Shown piece after piece: positions 55,167 through 64,000 of a stretch of DNA of 64,000 nucleotides. The notes under the pieces were generated by a model that saw only the letters and a program-made list of their open reading frames with translations, did not search any database and was not told the origin of the DNA. The DNA is from Paraburkholderia ultramafica (lineage in GTDB: Bacteria > Pseudomonadota > Gammaproteobacteria > Burkholderiales > Burkholderiaceae). Position 1 is the first letter of the stretch, and the number at the start of each line of letters is the position of its first letter. Position numbers and translations under genes: made by a program. Where the stretch lies: assembly GCF_902859915.1 (NCBI RefSeq), contig NZ_CADIKK010000012.1, positions 1-64,000 on the forward strand. Reading direction: 5' to 3'.

Positions 55167-55238
55167 AAAAGACCGACGCCGGCGACGGATTGTCGAGTGA
55201 CGGCCGTTTAACGAATATCCAATGCAGCAGAGGGTGGT

Positions 55239-56840
55239 ATGGCCAACTCACCGAACCTGAATGCCGCGGCGATTGCGCTGAACCGCTTCGGCCTCGGCGC
55301 GCGTGCCGACGACACGCCGCCCGTCGATCCGAAGGGCTGGCTGCTCGCGCAGTTCGAGCAGTATCAGCCGCGCCCGGCGGCGTGGGCAAGCCAGCCTGAC
55401 GCGGTGGCGTTGTCGACCGAACTGGCGCAGCAGCGCATGCAGATCAATCAGCAGGCGCGGCAGAATCCGGGCGAGGGTGCGGGCGCCAATCAGGCGGGCG
55501 CGCGGATCACGGCGCCGGGCAGTGCTCAAACGAACGTTCAAACCGACGCTCAACCAGGCCTTCAGGCGAACCAGCAAACCAACCCGCAAACCAGCGCCCA
55601 AGCTCCCGCTCAAGCCAATAGCCAAATCGCCAAACAGGCCGAACGAAAAGCCCTGCGTGGCGAAATACTCGACATGTACCGGGCGTCGGTGAACGCGCGC
55701 GTGACAAGCGCACTGACCACGCCGACGCCCTACATCGAACGGCTCGTGCATTTCTGGGCCAACCACTTCGCGGTTTCCACCGAGAAGCCCGGTGTCGCCG
55801 CGCTGGCGGGTTCGTTCGAAGCGGAAGCGATCCGCCCGCACGTGCTCGGCCGCTTTGAAGACATGCTGGTGGCGGTCGAACGTCATCCGGCCATGCAGCT
55901 GTTTCTCGATCAGACCCGTTCGGTCGGACCGGACAGCATGGCGGCGCTGCGCGCGGCGCAACGCAACCCGGAGCGCAAGCGCGGTCTGAACGAGAACCTG
56001 GCGCGCGAGATCATGGAGTTGCACACGCTCGGCGTGCGCAGCGGTTATAGCCAGGACGACGTCACCGAATTCGCGCGCGCGCTGACCGGCTGGAGTCTCG
56101 CCGGCAATGCGGGCAATGCGGGCAACCTCGGCAATCCTGGCAACGCGAACCGCCGCGGCCTTCAGCAGAACGCCGCGCCCGGCACCTTCGTGTTTCGCGC
56201 GGCGCTGCACGAGCCCGGTTCGCGAACCATCATGGGACGCCGCTACGACCAGCCCGGCGAAGAGCAGGCGCTCGCGATCCTGCACGACCTCGCGAGCGCG
56301 CCGGCGACCGCGCAGCATATCGGCGTCAAGCTGGCCCGTCACTTTGTCGCCGACAATCCGCCGCCCAGTGTGAGCGAGCATCTCGCGAGCGCGTTCGAGC
56401 GCAGCGGCGGCGATCTGCCGACCGTGTACCGCACGTTGCTCGACACGCCGCAAGCGTGGTCGCCGACAGCGGTGAAGTTTAAAACGCCGTGGGAGTGGAC
56501 CATTTCTTCGATGCGCGGACTCGGCTGGCAGGACCTCGGCAATCTGCAGAGCGCGCCGATCCTCACGCAGCTCGGCCAGCCGGTGTGGCGCCCGGGCTCG
56601 CCCGCCGGTTACGACGACATCGCCGCGAGCTGGGCCGCGCCCGATGCGCTGGTGCGTCGTGTCGAGGTGGCGCAGCGTTTCGCCGCGCGGGTCGGCGACC
56701 GGCTCGACGCTCGCGCGCTCGGCCAGACCTTGCTGGCCGGATCGCTCAGCGCGCCGACGGCCAGTGCGGTATCGCGCGCGGAAAGCGCGTCGACCGCGAT
56801 CGCGCTGTTGCTGGTCTCGCCGGATTTTCAACGGAGATGA
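55239..56840 (+). CDS. DUF1800 family protein
   Basis: A 533-residue DUF1800 protein: AAIALNRFGLGAR at the start, YIERLVHFWANHFAVS, NENLAREIMELHTLGVRSGYSQDDVTEFARALTGWS, and KFKTPWEWTISSMRGLGW. Two low-complexity inserts interrupt it: a Gln/Asn/Thr/Ala-rich stretch at about 80-135 and a Gly-Asn repeat at about 288-304. DUF1800 and DUF1501 genes nearly always lie together; their function is not established, though both are exported in many bacteria. Its stop overlaps the next start (ATGA). Confidence 0.9.
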   Translation: MANSPNLNAAAIALNRFGLGARADDTPPVDPKGWLLAQFEQYQPRPAAWASQPDAVALSTELAQQRMQINQQARQNPGEGAGANQAGARITAPGSAQTNVQTDAQPGLQANQQTNPQTSAQAPAQANSQIAKQAERKALRGEILDMYRASVNARVTSALTTPTPYIERLVHFWANHFAVSTEKPGVAALAGSFEAEAIRPHVLGRFEDMLVAVERHPAMQLFLDQTRSVGPDSMAALRAAQRNPERKRGLNENLAREIMELHTLGVRSGYSQDDVTEFARALTGWSLAGNAGNAGNLGNPGNANRRGLQQNAAPGTFVFRAALHEPGSRTIMGRRYDQPGEEQALAILHDLASAPATAQHIGVKLARHFVADNPPPSVSEHLASAFERSGGDLPTVYRTLLDTPQAWSPTAVKFKTPWEWTISSMRGLGWQDLGNLQSAPILTQLGQPVWRPGSPAGYDDIAASWAAPDALVRRVEVAQRFAARVGDRLDARALGQTLLAGSLSAPTASAVSRAESASTAIALLLVSPDFQRR

Positions 56841-58006
56841 ATGCCATGCTGTCACGCCGCCAGTTTCTGAGCGTCGCCGCTGCCGCTGCCGGTGCGGGTA
56901 TGGGCGCGCTGCTCGTGTCGCCGCGCATCGCGTTCGCGAGCGTCGCCACCGAGCGCCGTTTCGTGTTCGTGATCCAGCGCGGTGCCGCCGATGGTTTGAA
57001 CATCGTCGTGCCGTACGCCGAACCCGCGTACGCGACACTGCGCGGCGCGCTCGCGATCGATACGTCGAACGCGCCCAGGCTCGACGGCACCTTCGCGCTG
57101 CATCCGGCGCTGGCGCAAACCGCCGCAATGTATGCGAACCATCAGGCGCTGTTCGTGCACGCGGTGGCGTCGCCGTATCGCGACCGCTCGCACTTCGACG
57201 GGCAGAACGTGCTGGAAACCGGCGGCGCGTCGCCGTATCAGTTCAAGGACGGCTGGCTCAACCGGCTCGTCGCGCAGTTGCCCGCCACGCGGGAGAACGC
57301 GATCGCGTTCGCGCCGACCGTGCCGATGGCGCTGCGCGGCCCGGCGGCGGTGACCTCGTATGCGCCTTCGGCGTTGCCGCAGGCGCCCGACGATCTGCTC
57401 GCGCGGGTCTCGCAACTCTACGAGCAGGACGCGCAATTGCGCCCGCTGTGGGAATCGGCGATGACGGCGCGCGGGCTTGCGGGTGACGCCGGTGCGCGTC
57501 AGGATCCGGCGAGCCTCGGCAAGCTCGCCGCCGGCTTTCTGTCACGCGACGACGGTCCGCGGATCGCGATGATAGAAACCGGCGGCTGGGACACGCACAG
57601 TGCGCAGAACGCGCGCCTTGCCAATCAGTTGAAGGCGCTCGACACGATGCTCGCGGCGTTGCGCGACGGCATGGGCCCGTTGTGGAGCAGGACCACGGTG
57701 CTGGTGGCGACGGAGTTCGGCAGGACTGCTGCTGCGAACGGCACGGGCGGCACCGATCATGGCACCGGCTCGGTGGCGATGGTGCTGGGCGGTTCGGTGC
57801 AAGGCGGGCGCGTGATCGCCGATTGGCCTGGTCTTGCGCCGCGCGAGCTTTATGAAGCGCGCGATCTGAAGCCGACTACTTCGCTCGATGCATTGATCGC
57901 AGGCACGGCGAGTGAGAGTCTTGGGCTCGATCCTCAGCGTACGGCGGCGGCGCTATTTGGGCAGGCGGGGGCGGTGCGGCCGTTGACGGGAGTTGTGCGG
58001 GTGTAA
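56837..58006 (+). CDS. DUF1501 family Tat-exported protein
   Basis: A 389-residue DUF1501 protein (sulfatase/phosphatase-like fold). The N-terminus has a twin-arginine signal SRRQFL (6-11) followed by an Ala-rich helix, so folded export is likely. Family motifs: FVIQRGAADGLNIVVPY, SHFDGQNVLETGG, ETGGWDTHS, TEFGRTAAANGTGGTDHGTGS and GGRVIADWPGL. The ATG at 56837 overlaps the DUF1800 stop. It completes the sigma-DUF1800-DUF1501 gene line. Confidence 0.92.
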   Translation: MNAMLSRRQFLSVAAAAAGAGMGALLVSPRIAFASVATERRFVFVIQRGAADGLNIVVPYAEPAYATLRGALAIDTSNAPRLDGTFALHPALAQTAAMYANHQALFVHAVASPYRDRSHFDGQNVLETGGASPYQFKDGWLNRLVAQLPATRENAIAFAPTVPMALRGPAAVTSYAPSALPQAPDDLLARVSQLYEQDAQLRPLWESAMTARGLAGDAGARQDPASLGKLAAGFLSRDDGPRIAMIETGGWDTHSAQNARLANQLKALDTMLAALRDGMGPLWSRTTVLVATEFGRTAAANGTGGTDHGTGSVAMVLGGSVQGGRVIADWPGLAPRELYEARDLKPTTSLDALIAGTASESLGLDPQRTAAALFGQAGAVRPLTGVVRV

Positions 58007-58065
58007 TCGCGGCTGAAGCTCGCCCAACGTACGCATGCGATCTCATCACCGAAGCGCAGGTTCTC

Positions 58066-58275
58066 CTACCCGGCCGACGCAGCAGCAAGCGCACCCGCTT
58101 CAACCGCATGCGTCGCGTGCACCGAGCGCTCACCAACCCGATGATATCGGCGCCCGTAGTAAATCAGCGCGTCCCCAGCGGCATGCGTATGCGCGGCCTT
58201 CACCGCGCAGAAAAAGACCGTATGCGTGCCGACTTCCGTCACCGATTCGATCTCGCAGTCGAGCGACGGCGAGGC
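58066..58275 (-). pseudogene. Flavin reductase-like gene, 3' remnant
   Basis: On the minus strand a frame ending at 58066 encodes LDCEIESVTEVGTHTVFFCAVKAAH and later DALIYYGRRYHRVGE, which match the C-terminal half of the NADH:FMN oxidoreductase (HpaC/RutF-like) family. The part coding for the N-terminal half and the start is absent. To the right the sequence turns into a truncated XRE-cupin gene read on the other strand. The right border is placed at about 58262-58275. Confidence 0.7.
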
Positions 58276-58696
58276 GAGTCCTACCGCGACGGTGCTCGGG
58301 CGTTTGTCGGGGGCATTCGGGCTGACCTTGTCGACCTTGCTGGCGCTCGCCGAACAGACCGGCGAGCGGCTCGTGCGCCGTGCGGACCAGGCGCTCTGGC
58401 AGGACCCCGAAACGGGCTATACGCGGCGGCGGATTTCACCGCCTACCGGCGGCGTGCTGGAGTTGCTCGAGATCGAGCTGCCCGTGGGCGTGAAGGTGCC
58501 TTACCCGTCCGATGCTTTTGTGTTTCAGCATCAGCAGATCTGGGTCACGCAAGGAGTGTTGACGTTTCGGGAGGGCAGCCAGACTTACCGGCTCGAAGCG
58601 GGGGATTGTCTGCAACTCGGCGCACCGGTCGAGTGTGAGTTCCTCAATGCGGGCGACGAGGTCTGCTGCTATGTTGTCGGCCTCGTTCGACGCTGA
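58268..58696 (+). pseudogene. XRE-cupin transcriptional regulator, 5' part missing
   Basis: The frame matches the C-terminal two thirds of XRE-family regulators with a cupin domain: GEASPTATVLGRLSGAFGLTLSTLL is the last part of the helix-turn-helix domain, followed by the cupin (PVGVKVPYPSDAFVFQHQQIWVTQGVLTF, LEAGDCLQLGAPVECEFLNAG). The first HTH helices are gone. An ATG at 58226 would still allow a 156-residue protein, but its first 14 residues are antisense of the flavin reductase stump. Confidence 0.7.
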
Positions 58697-58805
58697 GGAT
58701 TCCAAATACCAGGACAAACGAGGACAACGGGCGGCACCCCACGCGCGCGGTTCGCGGCTAGCGGCGCCATCCGTCGTCATTCGACCAGGCTTTGGGCGTT
58801 CAACC

Positions 58806-59177
58806 TCAACCGCCTCCGCCTCCGCCCTGCACGCCAAGGGTGAGCCGGTTGGTCACCGACGTCACGCCGGGAACCCCTTTTGCCACGTCCGCCGCCTGCT
58901 GGATCTGTCCTCCGACGGGCACCGATCCAGTGAGTGTCACCGCGCCGCCGCGCGCGCGGACAAACACGTTCGACACGTTAAAACCCGGTGTTTTCGCCAA
59001 AGCCCGCCGCACAGTCCGACCTAGCGCGCGGTCCGCCTGCTTCGTCGACTTTGCGCCGGTAGCCGGCGCCGCCATTTCGCCCGATGCCATCGCGGCGCTG
59101 GCCTGGGCATAGGCGCTAGATGCGGTTGCCACACACAATGCAATACCGAGCGCCTTCAAAAGATTGACTGTTTTCAC
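58806..59177 (-). CDS. BON-domain periplasmic protein
   Basis: A 123-residue protein with a signal peptide (LLKALGIALCVATASSAYAQA) and one BON domain (about 55-115: LGRTVRRALAKTPGFNVSNVFVRARGGAVTLTGSV, DVAKGVPGVTSVTNRL), ending in a run of glycines. BON domains bind membranes or phospholipids and are common in osmotic-stress proteins such as OsmY. Start is GTG at 59177 after GGATGGAG; the frame is open to 59222. Confidence 0.85.
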   Translation of the reverse strand: MKTVNLLKALGIALCVATASSAYAQASAAMASGEMAAPATGAKSTKQADRALGRTVRRALAKTPGFNVSNVFVRARGGAVTLTGSVPVGGQIQQAADVAKGVPGVTSVTNRLTLGVQGGGGGG

Positions 59178-59519
59178 GTTTTCTCCATCCTCGATAGGTT
59201 GATGTCGCTGAGCTGCATGCAAAAAACCGCGCGCTGGGGAGCATGTGCTGGCTCACGAGGAGCGCCTGTCTTGTAGAAGAGTGCCGCTGGCGCGCTCCCG
59301 GCGCGCTTAAACAATACTCCAGCCAACGCGCTCATGCTGGAAAAACTGGTGTGGGTGTTGCGTCGCGTAACACGTGCGTGGTCGCGGGCTTCACTCGTCA
59401 ACAGTCCACACTAAATGTGTTCGACGAATCAGACTATAATTCCGCGGCCCGGATCAGCCTCGATCCGAGGTCACGGTTTGTCCTTCAGATGCAGCCGTTT
59501 CGCGGGAGCGCGTTCCGTT
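59178..59519. other. Intergenic region between BON and IclR genes
   Basis: No gene is supported. A TATAAT at 59435-59440 is a good -10 box for the IclR gene on the plus strand, about 85 bases before its start, though no matching -35 box is visible at 17 bases. Confidence 0.5.
59435..59440 (+). promoter_or_regulatory. Candidate -10 box of the IclR gene
   Basis: Perfect TATAAT in an otherwise GC-rich stretch, 80 bases before the chosen TTG start. The -35 position does not match the consensus. Confidence 0.4.
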
Positions 59520-60392
59520 TTGAGCAAAACCCATCACAGCCCGGCCGACGATCCGATCGGCAGCCCGAGCGTCGACGCTGGATCGGCGCGCGCGCCTGTC
59601 CTCGCAACCCGAACGGCGCACGAAGCGCACAAGGACGACCGCCACTTCGTCACGGCGCTCGCCCGCGGGCTCGAAGTGCTGGCCTGTTTTCGCTCCGGCG
59701 ACAAATCGCTGAGCAACCAGGAACTGGCGTTGCGTTGCCGGCTGCCCAAATCGACGGTCTCGCGCCTGACTCACACGCTGACGCTGCTCGGCTATCTGAT
59801 CCATCTGAAAGAGAGCGGCAAGTACCGGCTCGGCACGGCGTCGCTCGCGCTCGGCAGCGCGATGCTGGCACGCCTCGACGTGCGCAAGATCGCGCGGCCG
59901 GTGATGCAGGAACTCGCCGACATCTCCGGCGCCACGGTTTCGCTAGGCACGCGCGACCGGCTCTCGATGATCTACGTGGAAAATTGCCGGGGCTCGGTGG
60001 CGCTCACATTGACGCTGGAAGTCGGCTCGCGCATTCCGGTCGCGACCTCCGCGATCGGCCGCGCGTGGCTCGCGGCGATCCCCGAACACGAGCGCCTCAG
60101 CTTCATGGAGCAGGTGCGCGAGCTTGATCACGTCGCGTGGCCCAAGACGCGGCGCGGCATCGAGCAGGCGCTCGACGACTACCGCACGCTCGGCGTGACG
60201 ACTTCGTTCGGCGACTGGCAGAAAGACGTGAACGGCATTGCGCGCGCGTTTCAGCCAGGCGGTGAATTGCCGATCATGGCGATCAACGTGGGCGGCCCGT
60301 CGTTCAAACTCTCGAAGGAATTCCTGCTCGACGAAGTGCGGCCACGCCTGATCGACGTGGTGACGCAACTCGAAATCGCGCTATCGCATTGA
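59520..60392 (+). CDS. IclR-family transcriptional regulator
   Basis: A 290-residue regulator. A winged HTH lies at about 45-110 (ALARGLEVLACFRSGDKSLSNQELALRCRLPKSTVSRLTHTLTLLGYL), then the effector-binding domain (DISGATVSLGTRDRLSMIYVE, VGSRIPVATSAIGRAWLA, GVTTSFGDWQKDVNGIARAF). The TTG at 59520 follows GGGAGCG and is preferred to an upstream start at 59415. It is convergent with the acyl-CoA dehydrogenase gene and likely controls the fatty-acid or aromatic catabolism genes nearby; the effector is unknown. Confidence 0.9.
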   Translation: MSKTHHSPADDPIGSPSVDAGSARAPVLATRTAHEAHKDDRHFVTALARGLEVLACFRSGDKSLSNQELALRCRLPKSTVSRLTHTLTLLGYLIHLKESGKYRLGTASLALGSAMLARLDVRKIARPVMQELADISGATVSLGTRDRLSMIYVENCRGSVALTLTLEVGSRIPVATSAIGRAWLAAIPEHERLSFMEQVRELDHVAWPKTRRGIEQALDDYRTLGVTTSFGDWQKDVNGIARAFQPGGELPIMAINVGGPSFKLSKEFLLDEVRPRLIDVVTQLEIALSH

Positions 60393-60402
60393 GCGGCCGC
60401 GC

Positions 60403-62208
60403 TCAGAACCATGGCGGCGCCATCTCGAGCGTGGTGTCGTCGAGACTGCGCAGCGTTGCGAGCATCAACGCGACGCGCGGCAATTCCCAACGGAAGAACC
60501 ACTGGCACGCGTGCAGCTTGCCGCGATAGAAGTCCGTGTCCGTTTCGCTGCGCGCGTCGGGTAGCGCGGCGTTCGCGACAATCGCCTGCCTCAGCCACGT
60601 CCACGCAATGACGATATGACCGAATGCTTCGAGAAAAGCATTCGCGTTGGCGAGCGCACGTTCGGTTTCATTGGCCAACGTGGGCAGCAAGGCTTCCACC
60701 GTGCCGGTCAGGTCGCGCCATGCGTTGCCGAGCGCGTCCGCGTGAACCTGCAGCGGGGCATGGCTGCGCGCCGCTTCGATGGTTTGCAGTATCTCGCGCG
60801 CCAGCAGCCTGAGCGCGGCACCCTGTTTCATCACGACCTTGCGGCCCAGCAGATCGATTGCCTGAATGCCGTGCGTGCCTTCGTGAATCATGTTCAACCG
60901 GTTGTCGCGATAGAACTGTTCGACCGGGTACTCGCGCGTATAGCCGTAGCCGCCGTGAATCTGGATCGCGAGGCTATTCGCTTCGAGGCACCACTGCGAC
61001 GGCCACGATTTCACCACTGGCGTCAGCAGGTCGAGCAGCAGGCCCGCGTCGGCGCACGCGGCGTCGCTCTCGCCGGTGTTCTGTTCGTCGACGAGGCGCG
61101 CCGCGTACAGGCATAGCGCATAAGCGCCTTCCACATAGGCCTTTTGTGCGAGCAGCATGCGGCGCACGTCCGCGTGTTCGATCAGCGGCAATTGCGGATC
61201 GAGCGGATTCTTGTTGTCGGGACGGCGTCCTTGCGGCCGCTCGCGCGCGTAGTCGAGCGACGCCAGATAGCCGCGATAGCCGAGCATGACCGCGCCCAGA
61301 CCCACGCCGATGCGCGCCTCGTTCATCATATGGAACATAGTGGCGAGACCGTGATGCGGTTCACCCACCAGCTCGCCGATACATGCGCCGTGTTCGCCGA
61401 ACGACAGCATCGTCGACGTCGTGCCGCGCCAGCCCATCTTGTGAATCAGCCCCGTCAGCGCGACGTCGTTGCGCGCGCCGAGGCTGCCGTCGTCGTTGAC
61501 GTGGAATTTCGGCACGGTGAACAGCGAGATGCCTTTGACTCCCGGCGGCCCGCCCGGAATGCGCGCGAGCACCAGGTGAACGATGTTCTCGCTCAATTCA
61601 TGATCGCCGGCTGAAATAAAAATCTTGTTGCCGCGAATCGAATAGGTGCCGTCGTCGTTGAGCGTGGCGCTGGTGACGAGATCAGACAGGCTGGAGCCCG
61701 CCTGCGGTTCGGTGAGCGCCATCGTGCCGAACGCGCGGCCTTCGAAAAGCGCCCTCAGGTACTTGCGTTTTTGCGCCGGGCTGCCGAAGCGCTCGATCAC
61801 GTTCGCGTTCGCGGTGGTCAGCATCGCGTAAGACGAAGTCGCGATGTTGGCGCTCTTGAACAGCGACAGGCAAGCAAACGAAATGACCGACGGCAACTGC
61901 ATGCCGCCCCACTCATAGTCTTTGCCCGCGGCGAGGAAGCCGGTGGCGCGCAACGCGTCGAGCGCGTCCTTCACTTCGGGCGGCAGCGTGACCCGTTGAC
62001 CGTCGAATTGCGGTTCGTGCTCGTCCGCCAGCCGGTTGTGCGTCGCGAACTTTTCGACGGCCACCGCGTGCGCGGTTTCGAGCGCGGCGTTGAAGGTCTC
62101 GCGGCTGTGATCGGCATGGCGCGCGCGCCGTGTGAGCGTCTCGGCCTCGAGTACTTCGAACAACTGGAAATCCAGATCACGCGTGTTGATGATCAGCGCA
62201 TCCTGCAT
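60403..62208 (-). CDS. Acyl-CoA dehydrogenase, long form
   Basis: A 601-residue FAD enzyme of the AcdA/AidB-like long group, larger than the about 380-residue core type because of a C-terminal extension (about 470-601). Motifs: TALTEPQAGSSLSDL-type FAD site as MALTEPQAGSSLSDL, KIFISAGDHEL, HKMGWRGTTSTMLSFG, and IQIHGGYGYTREYPVEQFYRDNRLNMIHEGTHGIQ near the active site. It introduces a double bond into acyl-CoA. The ATG at 62208 lies a few bases after GGGTCTTC. Divergent from the SDR gene at 62475. Confidence 0.92.
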   Translation of the reverse strand: MQDALIINTRDLDFQLFEVLEAETLTRRARHADHSRETFNAALETAHAVAVEKFATHNRLADEHEPQFDGQRVTLPPEVKDALDALRATGFLAAGKDYEWGGMQLPSVISFACLSLFKSANIATSSYAMLTTANANVIERFGSPAQKRKYLRALFEGRAFGTMALTEPQAGSSLSDLVTSATLNDDGTYSIRGNKIFISAGDHELSENIVHLVLARIPGGPPGVKGISLFTVPKFHVNDDGSLGARNDVALTGLIHKMGWRGTTSTMLSFGEHGACIGELVGEPHHGLATMFHMMNEARIGVGLGAVMLGYRGYLASLDYARERPQGRRPDNKNPLDPQLPLIEHADVRRMLLAQKAYVEGAYALCLYAARLVDEQNTGESDAACADAGLLLDLLTPVVKSWPSQWCLEANSLAIQIHGGYGYTREYPVEQFYRDNRLNMIHEGTHGIQAIDLLGRKVVMKQGAALRLLAREILQTIEAARSHAPLQVHADALGNAWRDLTGTVEALLPTLANETERALANANAFLEAFGHIVIAWTWLRQAIVANAALPDARSETDTDFYRGKLHACQWFFRWELPRVALMLATLRSLDDTTLEMAPPWF

Positions 62209-62474
62209 GGAAGAAGACCCGTTCAAAAGTAAGCCGCTATGCAGAACAACTACGTGGGACGCGGCGAAAACGCGTCCTTGCGTATGGGCACAGCTCGGTT
62301 GAAAAGCGCGGTATGCGGGTAAGTCCCGATGATCCGCCCGGCGTTGATGCGTGTCAGTTTATAACGAAAGTGAATGAGCGTGCTTTTATTTACACGTCGA
62401 ATTTCGGCACGTATGATGGTCGGAAAATATGGAATCCAAATCTGCATAGCAGAACAAACTGGAGGAGCGACGCA

Positions 62475-63248
62475 ATGTCTGTGAAAGACCTGTTTCAACT
62501 GGACGGCAAAGTTGCCTTGATCACCGGAGGCTCGCGCGGACTCGGCCTGCAAATGGCCGAAGCGCTCGGCGAGATGGGTTGCCGCGTCGCGATCACCGCG
62601 CGCAAGGCCGATGAACTCGCCGAAGCGAAAGCGCATCTGCAAAGCCGCGGCATCGAGGTGCTGACGGTGGTGAACGATCTGCAGCGCTTCGAGGGTATCC
62701 CCGGCCTTGTCGATGAAGTGCTCGGCCTGCATGGCCACATCGATATCCTGGTGAACAACGCGGGCGCGACCTGGGGCGCGCCGGCCGAAGACTATCCCGA
62801 CGAAGCATGGCACAAGGTGATGAACCTGAACGTCAACGCGCCGTTCTTTGTCGCGCGCGAAGTCGGCAAGCGCAGCATGATTCCGCGGCGCGCGGGGAAG
62901 ATCGTCAATATCGCGTCGGTGGCCGGGCTGAAGGGCTCGCCGCCCGGCATGAACACGATTGCGTACAACACGTCGAAGGCCGCGGCGATCAATTTCACGC
63001 GGGCGCTGGCGGCCGAGTGGGGCAAGTACAACATCAACGTCAACGCCATCTGCCCGGGCTTTTTCCCGTCGAAGATGTCGGCGGGACTGCTCGACAAACT
63101 CGAAGGCACGATCGTCGCGCGCACGCCGTTGCAGCGTCTGGGCGGCGATGAGGATCTCAAGGGCCCTGTGGTGTTTCTCGCGAGCGAAGCGTCGCGTCAC
63201 ATTACGGGCCAGTATTTCGCGGTGGACGGCGGCTCGATCATCGTCTGA
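62475..63248 (+). CDS. Short-chain dehydrogenase/reductase
   Basis: A 257-residue classical SDR: TGGSRGLG (17-24), NNAG (94-97), catalytic S148, Y164 and K168 (YNTSK), and the C-terminal GQYFAVDGGSIIV. A GGAGGAG box 7 bases before the ATG at 62475 fixes the start. Next to acyl-CoA dehydrogenases it may be a 3-hydroxyacyl-CoA or related dehydrogenase. Followed after 90 bases by another acyl-CoA dehydrogenase gene on the same strand. Confidence 0.92.
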   Translation: MSVKDLFQLDGKVALITGGSRGLGLQMAEALGEMGCRVAITARKADELAEAKAHLQSRGIEVLTVVNDLQRFEGIPGLVDEVLGLHGHIDILVNNAGATWGAPAEDYPDEAWHKVMNLNVNAPFFVAREVGKRSMIPRRAGKIVNIASVAGLKGSPPGMNTIAYNTSKAAAINFTRALAAEWGKYNINVNAICPGFFPSKMSAGLLDKLEGTIVARTPLQRLGGDEDLKGPVVFLASEASRHITGQYFAVDGGSIIV

Positions 63249-63338
63249 GTCCGGGCGCACCGTTGCATGTCAAAACGCAGCGCGATCGGCACATCGCGCG
63301 AGCGCGCTGCGCTTACGTAAAAAACAAGGAGACGCCGC

Positions 63339-64000
63339 ATGGATTTTCAGCACTCGGACAAGGTCAAGAGTTTGCAGAAGCGCCTGAACGCTTTCATGGA
63401 CCAGCACGTCTATCCGGCCGAGGCGGTTTTCGACGCGCAGATGGACGCCGCGCGCGAGTCCGGCAATCGCTGGCAACCGGCGCCGGTGATCGAGCAACTG
63501 AAGGAGAAGGCGAAGTCCGCCGGTTTGTGGAACCTGTTTCTGCCCGAGTCGAAATACGGCGCCGGGCTCACGAACCTCGAATACGCGCCGCTGTGCGAAA
63601 TCATGGGCCGCTCGCATATCGGCGCGGAGCCGTTCAACTGTTCCGCGCCTGACACCGGCAACATGGAAACGCTGGTGCGTTACGCGAGCCCGGAGCAGCA
63701 ACAGCGATGGCTGCTGCCGCTGCTCGACGGCACGATCCGTTCCGCGTTCGCGATGACGGAGCCGGAGGTGGCGTCGTCGGACGCGACCAATATCGAGGCG
63801 CGCATAGAACGCGACGGCGACCACTACGTGGTGAACGGCCGCAAATGGTGGACCTCGGGCGCGAACGATCCGCGCTGCAAGATCCTGATCTTCATGGGCA
63901 AGTCGAGTCCGGATCATACGAACCGGCATCAGCAGCAGTCGATGATTCTGGTGCCGATGGAAACGCCCGGCGTCAAGGTGCTGCGCCATCTGCCGGTGTT
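63339..64000 (+). CDS. Acyl-CoA dehydrogenase, ACAD10/11-like (cut by window edge)
   Basis: The first 220 codons of an acyl-CoA dehydrogenase; the gene runs off the right edge. It begins [20 protein letters not shown] after AAGGAGA, and shows [40 protein letters not shown], and the FAD-site motif [16 protein letters not shown] followed by [19 protein letters not shown]. These features fit the ACAD10/11-like group, which acts on longer or 4-hydroxy-acyl-CoAs. It probably forms an operon with the SDR. Confidence 0.92.
   Translation, partial: MDFQHSDKVKSLQKRLNAFMDQHVYPAEAVFDAQMDAARESGNRWQPAPVIEQLKEKAKSAGLWNLFLPESKYGAGLTNLEYAPLCEIMGRSHIGAEPFNCSAPDTGNMETLVRYASPEQQQRWLLPLLDGTIRSAFAMTEPEVASSDATNIEARIERDGDHYVVNGRKWWTSGANDPRCKILIFMGKSSPDHTNRHQQQSMILVPMETPGVKVLRHLPV

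Noticed and set aside
55248-57128. 626-codon open frame on the minus strand opposite the DUF1800/DUF1501 genes
   Set aside because: Arg-rich composition and no motif; mirror of two well-supported genes.

Overview
The window looks like chromosomal DNA of a Burkholderia sensu lato bacterium, most likely Paraburkholderia. Supporting signs are a high-G+C backbone, a 5S rRNA 3' end of the Burkholderiales type at the left edge, and a capsule locus whose flanks follow the wcb gene order of Burkholderia pseudomallei. This placement rests on recognised gene order, not on a database search.

Left part (1-11.4 kb): the end of an rRNA operon and its terminator; a minus-strand AttEFGH/LolD-like ABC exporter operon (ATPase, FtsX-type permease, AttH-like lipocalin protein); a solitary nuoM-like gene; and a complete cyoABCD cytochrome bo quinol oxidase operon closed by a strong terminator. 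Dyad sequences lie upstream of both nuoM and cyoA.

Middle part (11.5-48.4 kb): one large capsule locus of the ABC-transporter, KpsC/KpsS type. The outer frame holds kpsC-like, wza-like lipoprotein, kpsE/M/T-like and kpsS-like genes and manC. The interior (about 16.2-32.6 kb) is visibly lower in G+C and holds the serotype-specific genes: five glycosyltransferases of the GT4 kind (a sixth sits beside kpsC), a DUF4214/glycosyltransferase giant, a WcbI-DUF4214 fusion, GDP-mannose 4,6-dehydratase, a truncated FkbM methyltransferase, and a tightly overlapping five-gene module (nucleotidyltransferase, GDPD-like, HAD phosphatase, second nucleotidyltransferase, cupin). After kpsS comes a wcbP-Q-R-S-T-like lipid module: SDR, LTA-synthase-like enzyme, a 2559-residue iterative PKS, an LpxC-like deacetylase, an alpha-oxoamine synthase and a GNAT-like protein. 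ManC supplies GDP-mannose; glycosyltransferases build the chain; KpsC/KpsS are expected to build a Kdo linker; KpsMT/KpsE/Wza export it. The PKS module probably makes a lipid or acyl part, which is an inference.

Right part (48.5-64 kb): a small gene for a double-glycine-leader-like peptide; a di-haem cytochrome c peroxidase; a lipoprotein phosphatase/phospholipase C-like enzyme; a WXXGXW-repeat protein with a 33-residue lipoprotein; an ECF sigma factor operon running into a CpxP-like protein, then DUF1800 and DUF1501 proteins; a deletion scar joining the stumps of a flavin reductase gene and an XRE-cupin regulator gene; a BON protein; and an IclR regulator beside an acyl-CoA dehydrogenase / SDR / acyl-CoA dehydrogenase group that runs off the right edge.
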